In this document: piece by piece, positions 24,148-33,387 of the stretch
Numbering within the stretch: position 1 is the stretch's first letter
How the letters are laid out: the number at the start of each line of letters is the position of its first letter
DNA from: Providencia manganoxydans
GTDB lineage: Bacteria; Pseudomonadota; Gammaproteobacteria; Enterobacterales; Enterobacteriaceae
Length of the DNA: 64,000 bases
Assembly (NCBI RefSeq): GCF_016618195.1
Contig: NZ_CP067099.1
Coordinates: forward strand, 1,240,001 to 1,304,000
Direction of reading: 5' to 3'
Translations under genes and position numbers: made by a program
The notes under the pieces: generated by a model
What the model saw: the letters and a program-made list of their open reading frames with translations, nothing else
The model's database searches: none
Told to the model about the DNA's origin: nothing

Positions 24148-25533
24148 ATGGATGCGTCTGAATCCTTAAAACCCGCTGTAGGACCAACCCCATCTAATGT
24201 AAAGGGCTGGGTTATTTTAGCTATTGATATCGTATTGCTAATTCTACTTTTAAAGTATCTGCCATTTGATGATAAAGCGAATGCAGGCTTAGCAATGATG
24301 GTATTTATTGGCGTGCTTTGGCTAACAGAGGCAATACACGTAACTATCACAGCATTATGTATTCCAATCTTAGCGGTTGGGCTTGGGTTAATGAATACAG
24401 GGGATGCCCTCAAGTCATTTGCTAATCCCATCATTTTCTTATTCTTTGGCGGTTTTGCTTTAGCAACAGCTCTGCATATTCAAGGGCTTGATCGATTAAT
24501 TGCTAACCGTTTATTAATGGTTGCGCGTGGTCGCTTATCCGTTGCCGTTGTACTGTTATTTGGTGTGACGGCATTACTATCAATGTGGATTAGTAATACT
24601 GCAACAGCTGCAATGATGCTTCCATTAGTGTTAGGGATCCTCTCTAACTTAGATGTGCGTCATGAACGTAATACCTTTGTATTTGTTTTACTTGGTGTCG
24701 CATACAGTGCGAGTATTGGTGGTTTAGGGACTATCGTGGGTAGCCCACCAAATGCGATCGCAGCTTCGGCACTGGGCTTAGACTTTTTATCATGGATGAA
24801 ATATGGCATTCCAATTATGGTGGTGCTGTTGCCTATGATGTTTGTTCTGATGTTTATGATGCTACGTCCAAATTTGAAGCATCGTTTTGAATTAGAATTA
24901 GAACATGTGAAATGGAATGGCAAGCGCATTACAGCAATGGTGATTTTCTTATTAGCAGTAGTTTGCTGGATCACCAGTACGTTTATCAGCGAAGCATTAG
25001 GCGGTGTTAAAGATCTCGATACCATTATAGCGGTGAGTGCTGCAATACTTATTGGTGTCACAGGTGTTGCTAGCTGGGCGCAAATTCAGAAAAATACCGA
25101 GTGGGGCGTATTGATGCTGTTTGGCGGAGGCTTAACCCTTAGTGCAATACTAAGCTCGTCAGGCGCAAGTAAGATCATGGCTGACTGGATGCAAATGACA
25201 TTTGGTCAAAGCCATTGGTTTATCATTATACTCGCTGTCACCACTTTTATCATTATCTTAACTGAGTTTACCAGTAATACAGCGAGTGCTGCATTGTTAG
25301 TACCTATTTTTGCGACGGTTGCTGAAGCGCTAGGTATGCCAGTTATGGTTCTAACTATGATTATTGGTATTGGCGCATCCTGTGCCTTTATGTTACCTGT
25401 GGCCACACCACCGAATGCGATTGTATTTGGTTCAGGTTATATCAGGCAGATAGAGATGGTACGTGTTGGCGCCGTATTAAACGTAGCGTGTATTATCGTT
25501 ATTTCATTGTTTGCTTGGTTCGTCTGGATGTAA
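24148..25533 (+). CDS. DASS-family (SLC13) sodium-coupled anion/dicarboxylate transporter
   Basis: The 461-residue membrane protein has the two hallmark SNT motifs of divalent anion:Na+ symporters: ISNTATAAMMLP near residue 150 and TSNTASAALLVP near residue 380. Each is followed by a re-entrant stretch with conserved PPNAI (GSPPNAIA and ATPPNAIV). About eleven hydrophobic segments are visible and length equals VcINDY-type transporters. Substrates in the family include succinate, malate, fumarate, citrate and sulfate; which applies here cannot be told. The start at ATG 24148 has the site GAGGGAAC; an upstream TTG is not used. Monocistronic, ending in a hairpin. Confidence 0.88.
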   Translation: MDASESLKPAVGPTPSNVKGWVILAIDIVLLILLLKYLPFDDKANAGLAMMVFIGVLWLTEAIHVTITALCIPILAVGLGLMNTGDALKSFANPIIFLFFGGFALATALHIQGLDRLIANRLLMVARGRLSVAVVLLFGVTALLSMWISNTATAAMMLPLVLGILSNLDVRHERNTFVFVLLGVAYSASIGGLGTIVGSPPNAIAASALGLDFLSWMKYGIPIMVVLLPMMFVLMFMMLRPNLKHRFELELEHVKWNGKRITAMVIFLLAVVCWITSTFISEALGGVKDLDTIIAVSAAILIGVTGVASWAQIQKNTEWGVLMLFGGGLTLSAILSSSGASKIMADWMQMTFGQSHWFIIILAVTTFIIILTEFTSNTASAALLVPIFATVAEALGMPVMVLTMIIGIGASCAFMLPVATPPNAIVFGSGYIRQIEMVRVGAVLNVACIIVISLFAWFVWM

Positions 25534-25560
25534 TTAATAAGCAGATAATATAAGAAAATG

Positions 25561-25592
25561 CAGCAGCCTTATTTTGAGGCTGCTGTTTGTTT
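25561..25592. terminator. bidirectional hairpin terminator between transporter and TPS gene
   Basis: CAGCAGCCT and AGGCTGCTG pair perfectly around 7 bases. On the plus strand it is followed by TTTGTTT; it lies between the convergent DASS transporter and TPS-domain genes and may serve both. Confidence 0.75.
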
Positions 25593-25652
25593 GATAAATT
25601 TAATGAGAAACTTTGTCGCTACAGATATGAGTTGTTGAGTTTTTAACTTTTA

Positions 25653-26591
25653 TTAATCAGTCATATTTTGCCCAACTAAAGTTTGTTGATTACTTCCTAA
25701 TCGTATTCTACCAGTGACAGAAAGTTGGCTATCTCCCTGTAATGAAAAATTCATTGCCTCTATTAACCCTTTAATATCAATTTTATTTTGTGGGCACATA
25801 AAACTATCTTTGCACTGATACTGATGGCTTTCTAATAGGATTGAGCGACCCATTAACTTTGCATTTTCACCTAACTCAAAATGGCTTCCATGGCTGTGCA
25901 TTGCGGTCGATTTAAATTTGCTACCAGAGCGAAGTGCACCTTCATTGATAGATAATGAGGCATGGCCAGAGGAGCTCAGATAGTTTTGGACTGCTGATGT
26001 AATATTGACTGCATTTTGTAGCTTGATACGATCGGCAAAAATGTTGATTTTAGCAAGTTGAATGGGGGTTGCTTGAGTGTGATTGATTGTAACTTGGCTA
26101 TTAGGAGACACTGAAAACTTTAATTGAGTATAGTCTTTTAATGGTTTAGGAATAAGTTTACTTGGATCTGTTTTATCTTTAATAAATTGCCTTTCAAAAT
26201 TTCCTGCGACTAGCGATAAGCTGCTTATATTACTTACAGAACCATTATTCCATGTGATCCCATTAGGGTTAGCTATCACTAGATTAGCTATTTGGCCTTT
26301 TATCCCTAACACACCTTTCAGGTTAGTTGCTTCATTTCCTGTGACTTCAGCTAATATCAACTTAGCTGCTTTTCCGCCTAGTGCTTGATTATCATTTATA
26401 TCATTATTAAAAATTAAACCATGTTCATTAGATGAGAGTGTTTCAAAACTATTAAATGAAATATGATTATCAAGAGGCTCGACAATATTAATCACTTTCA
26501 CTTGATTGATATCAGGAGATATTGTTGCAACTGCTGAATTTCCAATTAAAACTAAGGTTAGTAGATAAATGAAATTAAATGTATATTTCAT
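25653..26591 (-). CDS. stand-alone two-partner secretion (TPS) domain protein, filamentous-haemagglutinin N-terminus type
   Basis: The 312-residue protein has a signal peptide (cleavage near SAVATIS, about residue 23) followed by an FHA-type haemagglutination-activity domain: VINIVEP, HISFNSFETL, GLIFNN, and LVIANPNGITW, matching the NPNGI block of TpsA proteins. TpsA proteins are normally thousands of residues long and are exported by a TpsB partner such as FhaC. Here the gene stops right after the TPS domain, and no tpsB gene is in the window. It could be a 3'-truncated relic or a deliberate short form. Start has GGAG seven bases upstream. It is divergent from the giant toxin genes across 486 bp. 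Confidence 0.8.
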   Translation of the reverse strand: MKYTFNFIYLLTLVLIGNSAVATISPDINQVKVINIVEPLDNHISFNSFETLSSNEHGLIFNNDINDNQALGGKAAKLILAEVTGNEATNLKGVLGIKGQIANLVIANPNGITWNNGSVSNISSLSLVAGNFERQFIKDKTDPSKLIPKPLKDYTQLKFSVSPNSQVTINHTQATPIQLAKINIFADRIKLQNAVNITSAVQNYLSSSGHASLSINEGALRSGSKFKSTAMHSHGSHFELGENAKLMGRSILLESHQYQCKDSFMCPQNKIDIKGLIEAMNFSLQGDSQLSVTGRIRLGSNQQTLVGQNMTD

Positions 26592-27077
26592 GATAACACT
26601 CCATGTTGTGAAGGAAATTTATTCTTATCTTTAATTGTAATATCAAATCTATTAATTTTGGTTTTCTAATATTTATTAATGGCTTAATAAATAAAATGTT
26701 TTATACTCTACATACTTCAAGGTGCAAAGGTGTTGACTACGATACGCTTGTCAATTCACAACATTTATCTATGCTCCACGACTATCTTGACTTGTCGCTT
26801 ACCTGCCTATCGAATTATTTAAAGTATATATATTTAAAATTGAACTTTATACTCTGGATGAAAATTTTTTATGATTAACTGATGATTGATTTTAAAAACA
26901 ATGTTTTTAATTTAATTTGTTTTTTGTATTAAATAAATTTTCATTATTTAGTGTTGGCAATCAAATTATTGACTTGAGATATTTTAATGATTATTGTTGC
27001 TAGGTTGAAATTCTATTTTAATTAATATTTCAAATTGTTTTTTTATTTCATAAGTGTTTATTATAAGGATATATTAA
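26592..27077. other. AT-rich divergent gap between TPS gene and first toxin gene
   Basis: These 486 bp are extremely AT-rich and hold one ERIC-like element (26702-26827) and presumably the promoters of both flanking genes. No further gene is seen; a 60-codon frame at 26696-26878 lies over the repeat and is not supported. The toxin start is preceded by AAGGA. Confidence 0.5.
26702..26827 (+). repeat. ERIC-like repeat 3 (126 bp)
   Basis: The element starts TATACTCTACATACTTCAAG and ends CGAATTATTTAAAGTATA, with ACTTGTCGCTTACCTGC in its right half. At 126 bp it is full length, with more substitutions than copy 2. Confidence 0.8.
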
Positions 27078-30000
27078 ATGCGAAGTAATAATTATCGTTT
27101 AATGATTAATACCCGAGAAAAATGTAATGAGGTTATATATTTAATCGTCAAAACTTTACTAGATCATCAATTAAAAACAGGTTTGACAAGCACGATTCCT
27201 TTAAAGAATGGCATTGCTAGCGCTGCTGTTCAAGTATTTTCTGCTAACCCATTGAAATTTACTAGAACACATGTAATGAGAAGCGATTATATCTCAAGAT
27301 TAGGGCAATTACCTGCACATGGTCGTGCCCAATTTGTTGAAGTAGAGCCTGATCATTATGATATTGAATTTGTTTATAATCCATCGAGGTTAAGTGATCA
27401 ATTAAGCATTGATGCATATTTTTTAGGGTATAATGGTGCTGTTCAATCAGCTAAAACACCCGCTTATGTCGATATTCCAATTAATGCAGCAGAAAATAGC
27501 TTCTTATTTACTGGTTCGCTAACCGGAGGATCGATAGTGGTGACTAAGCTTAATGAGACGACATATCGGGTTTATCATGATGGTCGGGCTAATAGCTCTT
27601 TATTATATGATAATGTCGTGATGGCAATTGATTACCGTGATTATCAAGTTTCTAGCTCAGACGATGCTTTGGGAATGGCTTATATGCGATTTCAAGATAA
27701 ACAATGGCAATTAGTCATACAACGTCAGGAACATGAAATCATTGATGGGATGCCAACTTTCAGATTAAATACTAATAAAACAATAGTAAGTACATTCTCC
27801 CCAGATCCTCAGTGGGTTGAAAATCACCAACAAATATTTTCAACCTATCGAGAAGAAGTTCATCAAAAGCTAAAGCAGGTTGCATTTTATTTTGGTGTTG
27901 AAGAAGAGGATATCAGCGATGGCACTTATGTTGATGGCGAATTCTCATTAACTCATCCAGCTATTCTACCCTGGTTAAATTTTAAAAATGAAATAAATAA
28001 ACGTTATGAAGAAAAAATTCAACACATTAATAATCAGATTATTAAAGTTAAAGATGAATTAGATAAAATAAAGTGGAAAAATAGAAGAAGTGAAGAGGAT
28101 AATGCTAGAATTGATTTAGGTATCAAGATAATCGAAGGTAAAGAAAAGGCTATTGAATATTATAGAAGAAACTATTTATCAGTGTTAACAGAAGTTAGTT
28201 CTGTAGAACAAAGCTGGTTATGGCTACAGATTAAAAATAAAAATGGATTTAGTGCAGTTGTTCAGGATAAAGATGAGGCTATTGGGCAAGGAACATCAAA
28301 TATAGAAATAAATAAACGTTATGATTTAATGGTTCATGAAAATGTTATATCTGGTAATCATGAATTTAATCAAGGAATTAAAAATTCTGACAGTGTTTCT
28401 ATTCAAAATGTTAATGAGGATATGAGCTCATTAGCAATGAAATCTGTTTATTTAAATTCTGAGTTGAGTATGAGTGAGAGAGGTGCATTATATCAGAAAA
28501 TTGAAGATAAAGTTGCACTTGAGCACAATATGCACGTGTTGAAATTAACATCTAAAACTAATGAGCTGTTTCAACATCATGGAAGTATTAATAGTCGATT
28601 AGCACCGCAAGATTTTTATTTGCCATTAATGGGGGATAGATCTGGAGGGCGTTGTTACCCTTTAGTAAGGGCTATGGCCGTTGCCTTGACGAAAGATGGT
28701 CTAAAAGGTGCTAATACACTACTAGATAAAATATTTTTAGCAGCTGCATTATCAACGACTGATAACTCTATTTTGTTAAAGGATGCATTAAAAAAGCTTC
28801 ATTCAAATATTTATGCAACGCAAGCTTCTGAATCTCTTGGTCGTCTTAACTTAGATGAAATAAAGAGCGAGTTGGGTCGAGATGATATAGAAAAAATGTA
28901 CGCTCTTAATACTACTACACATGCAATGCTACTTGGAAAAAATATACATGATGGGAATACCTATTATTATTTTTATGATCCTAACTTTGGTATTTTTGAA
29001 TTTGATAGTATTGATAAATTATTTTCTTCATTAAATGATTTTATGGTAAAAGACAAGATGGGAACAATCTATCTTGCTCTAGGTTCAGAACAGCAACCTA
29101 TCTTTGAACTTATATCAATAAATACATCTGAAATGGCTAATGTACCTATCGGTGGAGGATTAACGGTAACAGATTTATCAAATAAAAATGAATTAAATGA
29201 TGTTATTACTCATCGTAAGTATGTGAGTGATTTTATTGAAAGTAAGGATAATGTTTTAAAAGACTTACAGATACAAGCTTCTTTACATATTTTACAAGCA
29301 GAGCAATGGAAGGATAAGATTAATCACTCTTATAATGAAATAACACAACTCAATAACTTAAATGAACAGTGGATAGCTAACTTTTCAAATATAGAAATAT
29401 TGGCGGATGGAAAATATCGTATTCAGTTTATTAATAGGAGCCAAGAAGTTAGTGATTGTTGGATAGAAACATCAGATAAAACATTTAATGACTTTAGAAA
29501 CTACTTCGCTAAAAATATGCAAATGTTTCAAAGTAATTATTCATTTAATAACTGGGAGTTTCAGGCTGGCGCTAATATAAGTGGTATAGAACAAATAAAT
29601 GGTATGAATGCGGGAATGGCTTTTTATGCATTATTAGAAGATATGAAAGATAACAGTGGGGATATAGATAATAAAAGTTCATCGAATCTTAATACTGCTT
29701 TAAGAATTCATAGTTATATCAGCTATGCTACGATGGTGCAAGGCGAGATTCATGACTCAGCTAGGATCTCTCAGTTAGTGCATACCTTGCTGAGAGAGGA
29801 AAATGAAATTGAAAAAATAAAATTTGAGAAATTCTCATCAGCATTAATGAAAACAGCAAATGAAAGCATTGGAAGAATTTATCAAGAAACATTGATTGGG
29901 CTAGATATTTATGAGTTGGCTAATGCGCAAAATGAAGCGGAACGATCTGTTTTTGGAACACAATTAGCTTTTGACTCAGTAATAAGTCTTGAATCTGGTA

Positions 30001-33000
30001 TATCTATATTAGGAGCGGAAAATATTGCAGAGCTAGTTGAACCTTTATCTATACCTATTTTTGGGGTGGGTATTGGTATTATTGAACTTGTTAAGATTAA
30101 TGCCCTACATGCAGAAGAGGCAGCTCAGGTTGGTAATTATTTTTATCATCTAAAAAATGGGTATAAAAATGCTAAGTTAGCCTATGATCCTGAAAAAAAA
30201 TGGATATTATCCACAGATTATATTGTATATAAGAGGATTAATTTTCGCTGGGAATATTTTGTACTCGACAGCCAATATATTTATCGTAGCAAGTATGGTC
30301 TAAATGGTAGCGGTGATGAAGATTATATTAGTATTTGGGGGGCTAATCCTAGTTCAATAATTAATAAAGATGAAGCAATTAATATTCGAGAAGCAGTAGG
30401 CGCTGATATGACGATCATTAGGTTTGATCCAAGCCAAACAGATACAATGATCTTGCCTATTGTTCCTAAATCGTATATTGATTATGAATATGGTAGTCTT
30501 GCTTTTTCTAGTTATCGTCATGATACAGGATTTGATATCCTTAGAGACATGGAACATAAATATCGCTTTGATTTTGATTTTTTCCATGGTGCTTATCATA
30601 AAATTATCACAAAATTAAAACATGAATATATTTATACATCTATAGAAATTATTTTAGATGAGAATAATCGACATTTAATTGTTCCGAATATACCTGAGCC
30701 TTGGAAAAATAAATTGCTTCATGTAGTAAAAGGATATGGTGGTGAATACAGAATTAACATTAATTATGGTGCGTCATTATCTTTGCAGGATGATACCGAA
30801 GATAAAAAAGTATCAAAGTGGATTATTGATACAAGTTTTGTAAATGGTTCTGATATACAGTTATTAGATGATCGACTGACAATAGATTGGGTAAATATTT
30901 ATATTGATGAACTAAATAAAAACTCACAACTTTTAATAATTAATAAAAAAAATGAGTTATATCAAGTAAACTTAATTGAAAATAAACTAAGTATGGTTGC
31001 TACAGATGCTAGCCAATGGGGAGTAGGTATTACTGCCGAACAATACTTTTCATCAATAAAAAATAAAAGCTATTTAAATAATGAATTTGTTATTATACAT
31101 AATTATTTTCATGATGGATATAATGTTGGACTAGCTTATTATGAAGTCGCTAATAACCGAATAATATTTACTAACTCTTCAAATGAGAACTATCACTCGT
31201 CAATATTGGGTGCTGTTGATGGTCCACATGCTTATTTCTTTTCTCCAAATACATTAATGATTTGGAGAGTTAATATTGAAAATGGAAATATAAGTGCTAC
31301 TTATGATAACTTTAGTTTGTGGGATTCTACATCAAAAGTAATTTCTCTATGGAAAGAAAATGAATGTGTACTGATAAAAATTAGTTCTCAAAGAGATAAT
31401 TTGGAAATTATTAGTGAATATCAAATTATAGGTTATGAACTTGAATTGTTATCGGTCTCAAATAATATAGCATTAATAGATAAAATAGCTCTTACCGCTA
31501 CTAGTAATGTAGAGGATGATATTCAGTCAATATCTACTTTATTAGGGGGCGATCAGGGCTCTTTGCGAGCAGTGAGTGGTATTTATCATGATGTACAAAT
31601 CAAAAATGCAAAATTAATGACAATAGATGGGAAAGATAGTGAAGGGATTAATCGTCGTTATTGGCTACGTACTGATAGTAAAACTTTGATTAAACCAAAT
31701 CTAGAAGCATCATTTTATACTCATAGCGATCGTACTGGCAATATAATACAATGGACTCCACCAAATGATTTAATGTTTATCGGCAGATTGTTTTCTAGCA
31801 GCGGAATGGAGGTGTTTTTCTTTTACAGCCGATGTGAAGATAAAATTTATAGGCAGGAAGGGCTGGGTCAAGATATTATAGAAAATGGTAATCCAACAGC
31901 TAAAATAATACAAGGATTAAATGAGATTGAATATGCTACCACATTGTATGGAAATATTCTTATTGTTAATAAACAGGGTGAAGTAAAACAGTTAAATATT
32001 GATGGCGGTAGTCAAATAGTTGGTGTTAATAATAAATGGCTTAATTTTAAAGAAGGGGAGATTTCTTGGTGGTCAAGATTAGATAAAAATTATAAAGAAG
32101 CGGAAATTTTGATAACATTATTAGGATTAAAATATGGAGAGGTAAAATTACCAGCATGGTATTTTAAAGGGAAAATAATTATTGCTCATACTTTATCATC
32201 ATCACATCAGTTAGAATTTTTAGGGATTGATAAAGAAAATAATGGAGCTTATATTTTTGATATCACAACAGGTAAGTTATTTTACCAAGAAATTACCAAT
32301 AATGATTCAATAAATAAAAGCATAGGTAATACTCCTTCAATAATAGAAACAGTTCAGTATTTACCTAAAAGCGTACCTATTTATGAAGATTTGCAATTTA
32401 AGAATATTAAAAGTTTTGGTGATGGACTAATGATGATAACTAAAAATAATGAAATTATTTATCATCCCATGTCTAGTAGTGATGTTAATAATCAAGGAAG
32501 TAAACTGGGTTCTTCTTTATTAATTATGGGAACTGAGGGTAATGATATAATTATCCCAACTAGGGTATCAGATGTTGAATATATTATATTAAGTGCTGGT
32601 GAAGGAAAGGATATATATCAACTTAAACCTGATGATTGGGTGAAATATAAAGCTATTATTATTGATAATTTTTCCACAGATAAAGAAATAGATGAAATTA
32701 TTTTACCGATTAAGGATTGTTTCGATGATTTATTATTTGAAAGGAAAGGGGATGATATAATTATTTCGGATGTTGTAAATGATACATTGATTATCTTACG
32801 TAGAGTATTTGGTTCGCAGGCAGAATCATACCGACATTTTAAAATTAAAGTTGAAGGTTATTCCTTTTACTTAGATGTAGGCACAATTATAAATTGTTTG
32901 GATGGGCAAGAGCTACCAATTTCTTTTTATATGATAAGAGATGAAAATGACTCTATATATGTAGATTTACATGTAAATCCAATCTCAAGTCAAAGCTCAG

Positions 33001-33194
33001 GATTAAATTTAAATACAGAACAAACTATAGCTCCAGATTCAAGAGTAAGCTTAAGATCACGAAGTAGAACAAATTTACTCCGTGAAAGAATGAGTTTAAT
33101 ATATGATGATAAATCATTCAGTAATGTAATGGATAATGTAAACACAAGAGAAAACATTAGAGCATTAGATTTCTTTAATACTTACAGTAAGTAG
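27078..33194 (+). CDS. giant toxin with TcdA/TcdB-type pore-forming domain, copy 1
   Basis: The 2038-residue protein has no signal peptide. Visible parts in order: (1) residues about 75-220, a segment resembling CNF/BLF-type deamidases around SLTGGSIVVTKL and VYHDG, in which the catalytic Cys position is Gly (G151) and the His is H167; (2) a charged linker, about 300-370; (3) residues about 505-680, a cysteine-protease region with C526 in GGRCYPL, H615 in TTHAMLLG and D634 in FYDPNFG, an order and spacing like the C58/YopT-MCF group; (4) residues about 960-1250, a TcdA/TcdB pore domain (LPIVPKSYIDYEYGSL, GFDILRDME, GYGGEY); (5) a long beta-rich C-terminus with GTEGNDII and SAGEGKDIY resembling RTX repeats near 1820-1860. 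It is a tandem paralogue of the next gene. Secretion route and target are unknown. Confidence 0.85.
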   Translation: MRSNNYRLMINTREKCNEVIYLIVKTLLDHQLKTGLTSTIPLKNGIASAAVQVFSANPLKFTRTHVMRSDYISRLGQLPAHGRAQFVEVEPDHYDIEFVYNPSRLSDQLSIDAYFLGYNGAVQSAKTPAYVDIPINAAENSFLFTGSLTGGSIVVTKLNETTYRVYHDGRANSSLLYDNVVMAIDYRDYQVSSSDDALGMAYMRFQDKQWQLVIQRQEHEIIDGMPTFRLNTNKTIVSTFSPDPQWVENHQQIFSTYREEVHQKLKQVAFYFGVEEEDISDGTYVDGEFSLTHPAILPWLNFKNEINKRYEEKIQHINNQIIKVKDELDKIKWKNRRSEEDNARIDLGIKIIEGKEKAIEYYRRNYLSVLTEVSSVEQSWLWLQIKNKNGFSAVVQDKDEAIGQGTSNIEINKRYDLMVHENVISGNHEFNQGIKNSDSVSIQNVNEDMSSLAMKSVYLNSELSMSERGALYQKIEDKVALEHNMHVLKLTSKTNELFQHHGSINSRLAPQDFYLPLMGDRSGGRCYPLVRAMAVALTKDGLKGANTLLDKIFLAAALSTTDNSILLKDALKKLHSNIYATQASESLGRLNLDEIKSELGRDDIEKMYALNTTTHAMLLGKNIHDGNTYYYFYDPNFGIFEFDSIDKLFSSLNDFMVKDKMGTIYLALGSEQQPIFELISINTSEMANVPIGGGLTVTDLSNKNELNDVITHRKYVSDFIESKDNVLKDLQIQASLHILQAEQWKDKINHSYNEITQLNNLNEQWIANFSNIEILADGKYRIQFINRSQEVSDCWIETSDKTFNDFRNYFAKNMQMFQSNYSFNNWEFQAGANISGIEQINGMNAGMAFYALLEDMKDNSGDIDNKSSSNLNTALRIHSYISYATMVQGEIHDSARISQLVHTLLREENEIEKIKFEKFSSALMKTANESIGRIYQETLIGLDIYELANAQNEAERSVFGTQLAFDSVISLESGISILGAENIAELVEPLSIPIFGVGIGIIELVKINALHAEEAAQVGNYFYHLKNGYKNAKLAYDPEKKWILSTDYIVYKRINFRWEYFVLDSQYIYRSKYGLNGSGDEDYISIWGANPSSIINKDEAINIREAVGADMTIIRFDPSQTDTMILPIVPKSYIDYEYGSLAFSSYRHDTGFDILRDMEHKYRFDFDFFHGAYHKIITKLKHEYIYTSIEIILDENNRHLIVPNIPEPWKNKLLHVVKGYGGEYRININYGASLSLQDDTEDKKVSKWIIDTSFVNGSDIQLLDDRLTIDWVNIYIDELNKNSQLLIINKKNELYQVNLIENKLSMVATDASQWGVGITAEQYFSSIKNKSYLNNEFVIIHNYFHDGYNVGLAYYEVANNRIIFTNSSNENYHSSILGAVDGPHAYFFSPNTLMIWRVNIENGNISATYDNFSLWDSTSKVISLWKENECVLIKISSQRDNLEIISEYQIIGYELELLSVSNNIALIDKIALTATSNVEDDIQSISTLLGGDQGSLRAVSGIYHDVQIKNAKLMTIDGKDSEGINRRYWLRTDSKTLIKPNLEASFYTHSDRTGNIIQWTPPNDLMFIGRLFSSSGMEVFFFYSRCEDKIYRQEGLGQDIIENGNPTAKIIQGLNEIEYATTLYGNILIVNKQGEVKQLNIDGGSQIVGVNNKWLNFKEGEISWWSRLDKNYKEAEILITLLGLKYGEVKLPAWYFKGKIIIAHTLSSSHQLEFLGIDKENNGAYIFDITTGKLFYQEITNNDSINKSIGNTPSIIETVQYLPKSVPIYEDLQFKNIKSFGDGLMMITKNNEIIYHPMSSSDVNNQGSKLGSSLLIMGTEGNDIIIPTRVSDVEYIILSAGEGKDIYQLKPDDWVKYKAIIIDNFSTDKEIDEIILPIKDCFDDLLFERKGDDIIISDVVNDTLIILRRVFGSQAESYRHFKIKVEGYSFYLDVGTIINCLDGQELPISFYMIRDENDSIYVDLHVNPISSQSSGLNLNTEQTIAPDSRVSLRSRSRTNLLRERMSLIYDDKSFSNVMDNVNTRENIRALDFFNTYSK

Positions 33195-33387
33195 ATTTAT
33201 CTGTGGTCTATGTTTATTGAAATACATTAATAAATAGCTTTTTATAAAACTATAATTTTTTGTAATATGATGGCAGTTTTTTAATAAATAATTATAGGAA
33301 TAACTTTTATTTTAAAATTTAATTGTTTTATTATTATTTTGATATTATTTTTATTAATTAACACATTGTTGGTTATAAGGGGAACAT

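Noticed and set aside
26696..26878. 60-codon ORF on the plus strand
   Set aside because: It lies over ERIC-like repeat 3 and its codons follow the repeat sequence.
27078..33194. Clostridial-type glucosyltransferase or C80 autoprotease in the giant toxins
   Set aside because: No DXD glycosyltransferase context or C80 His/Cys pattern could be seen; the Cys/His/Asp region looks C58-like instead.
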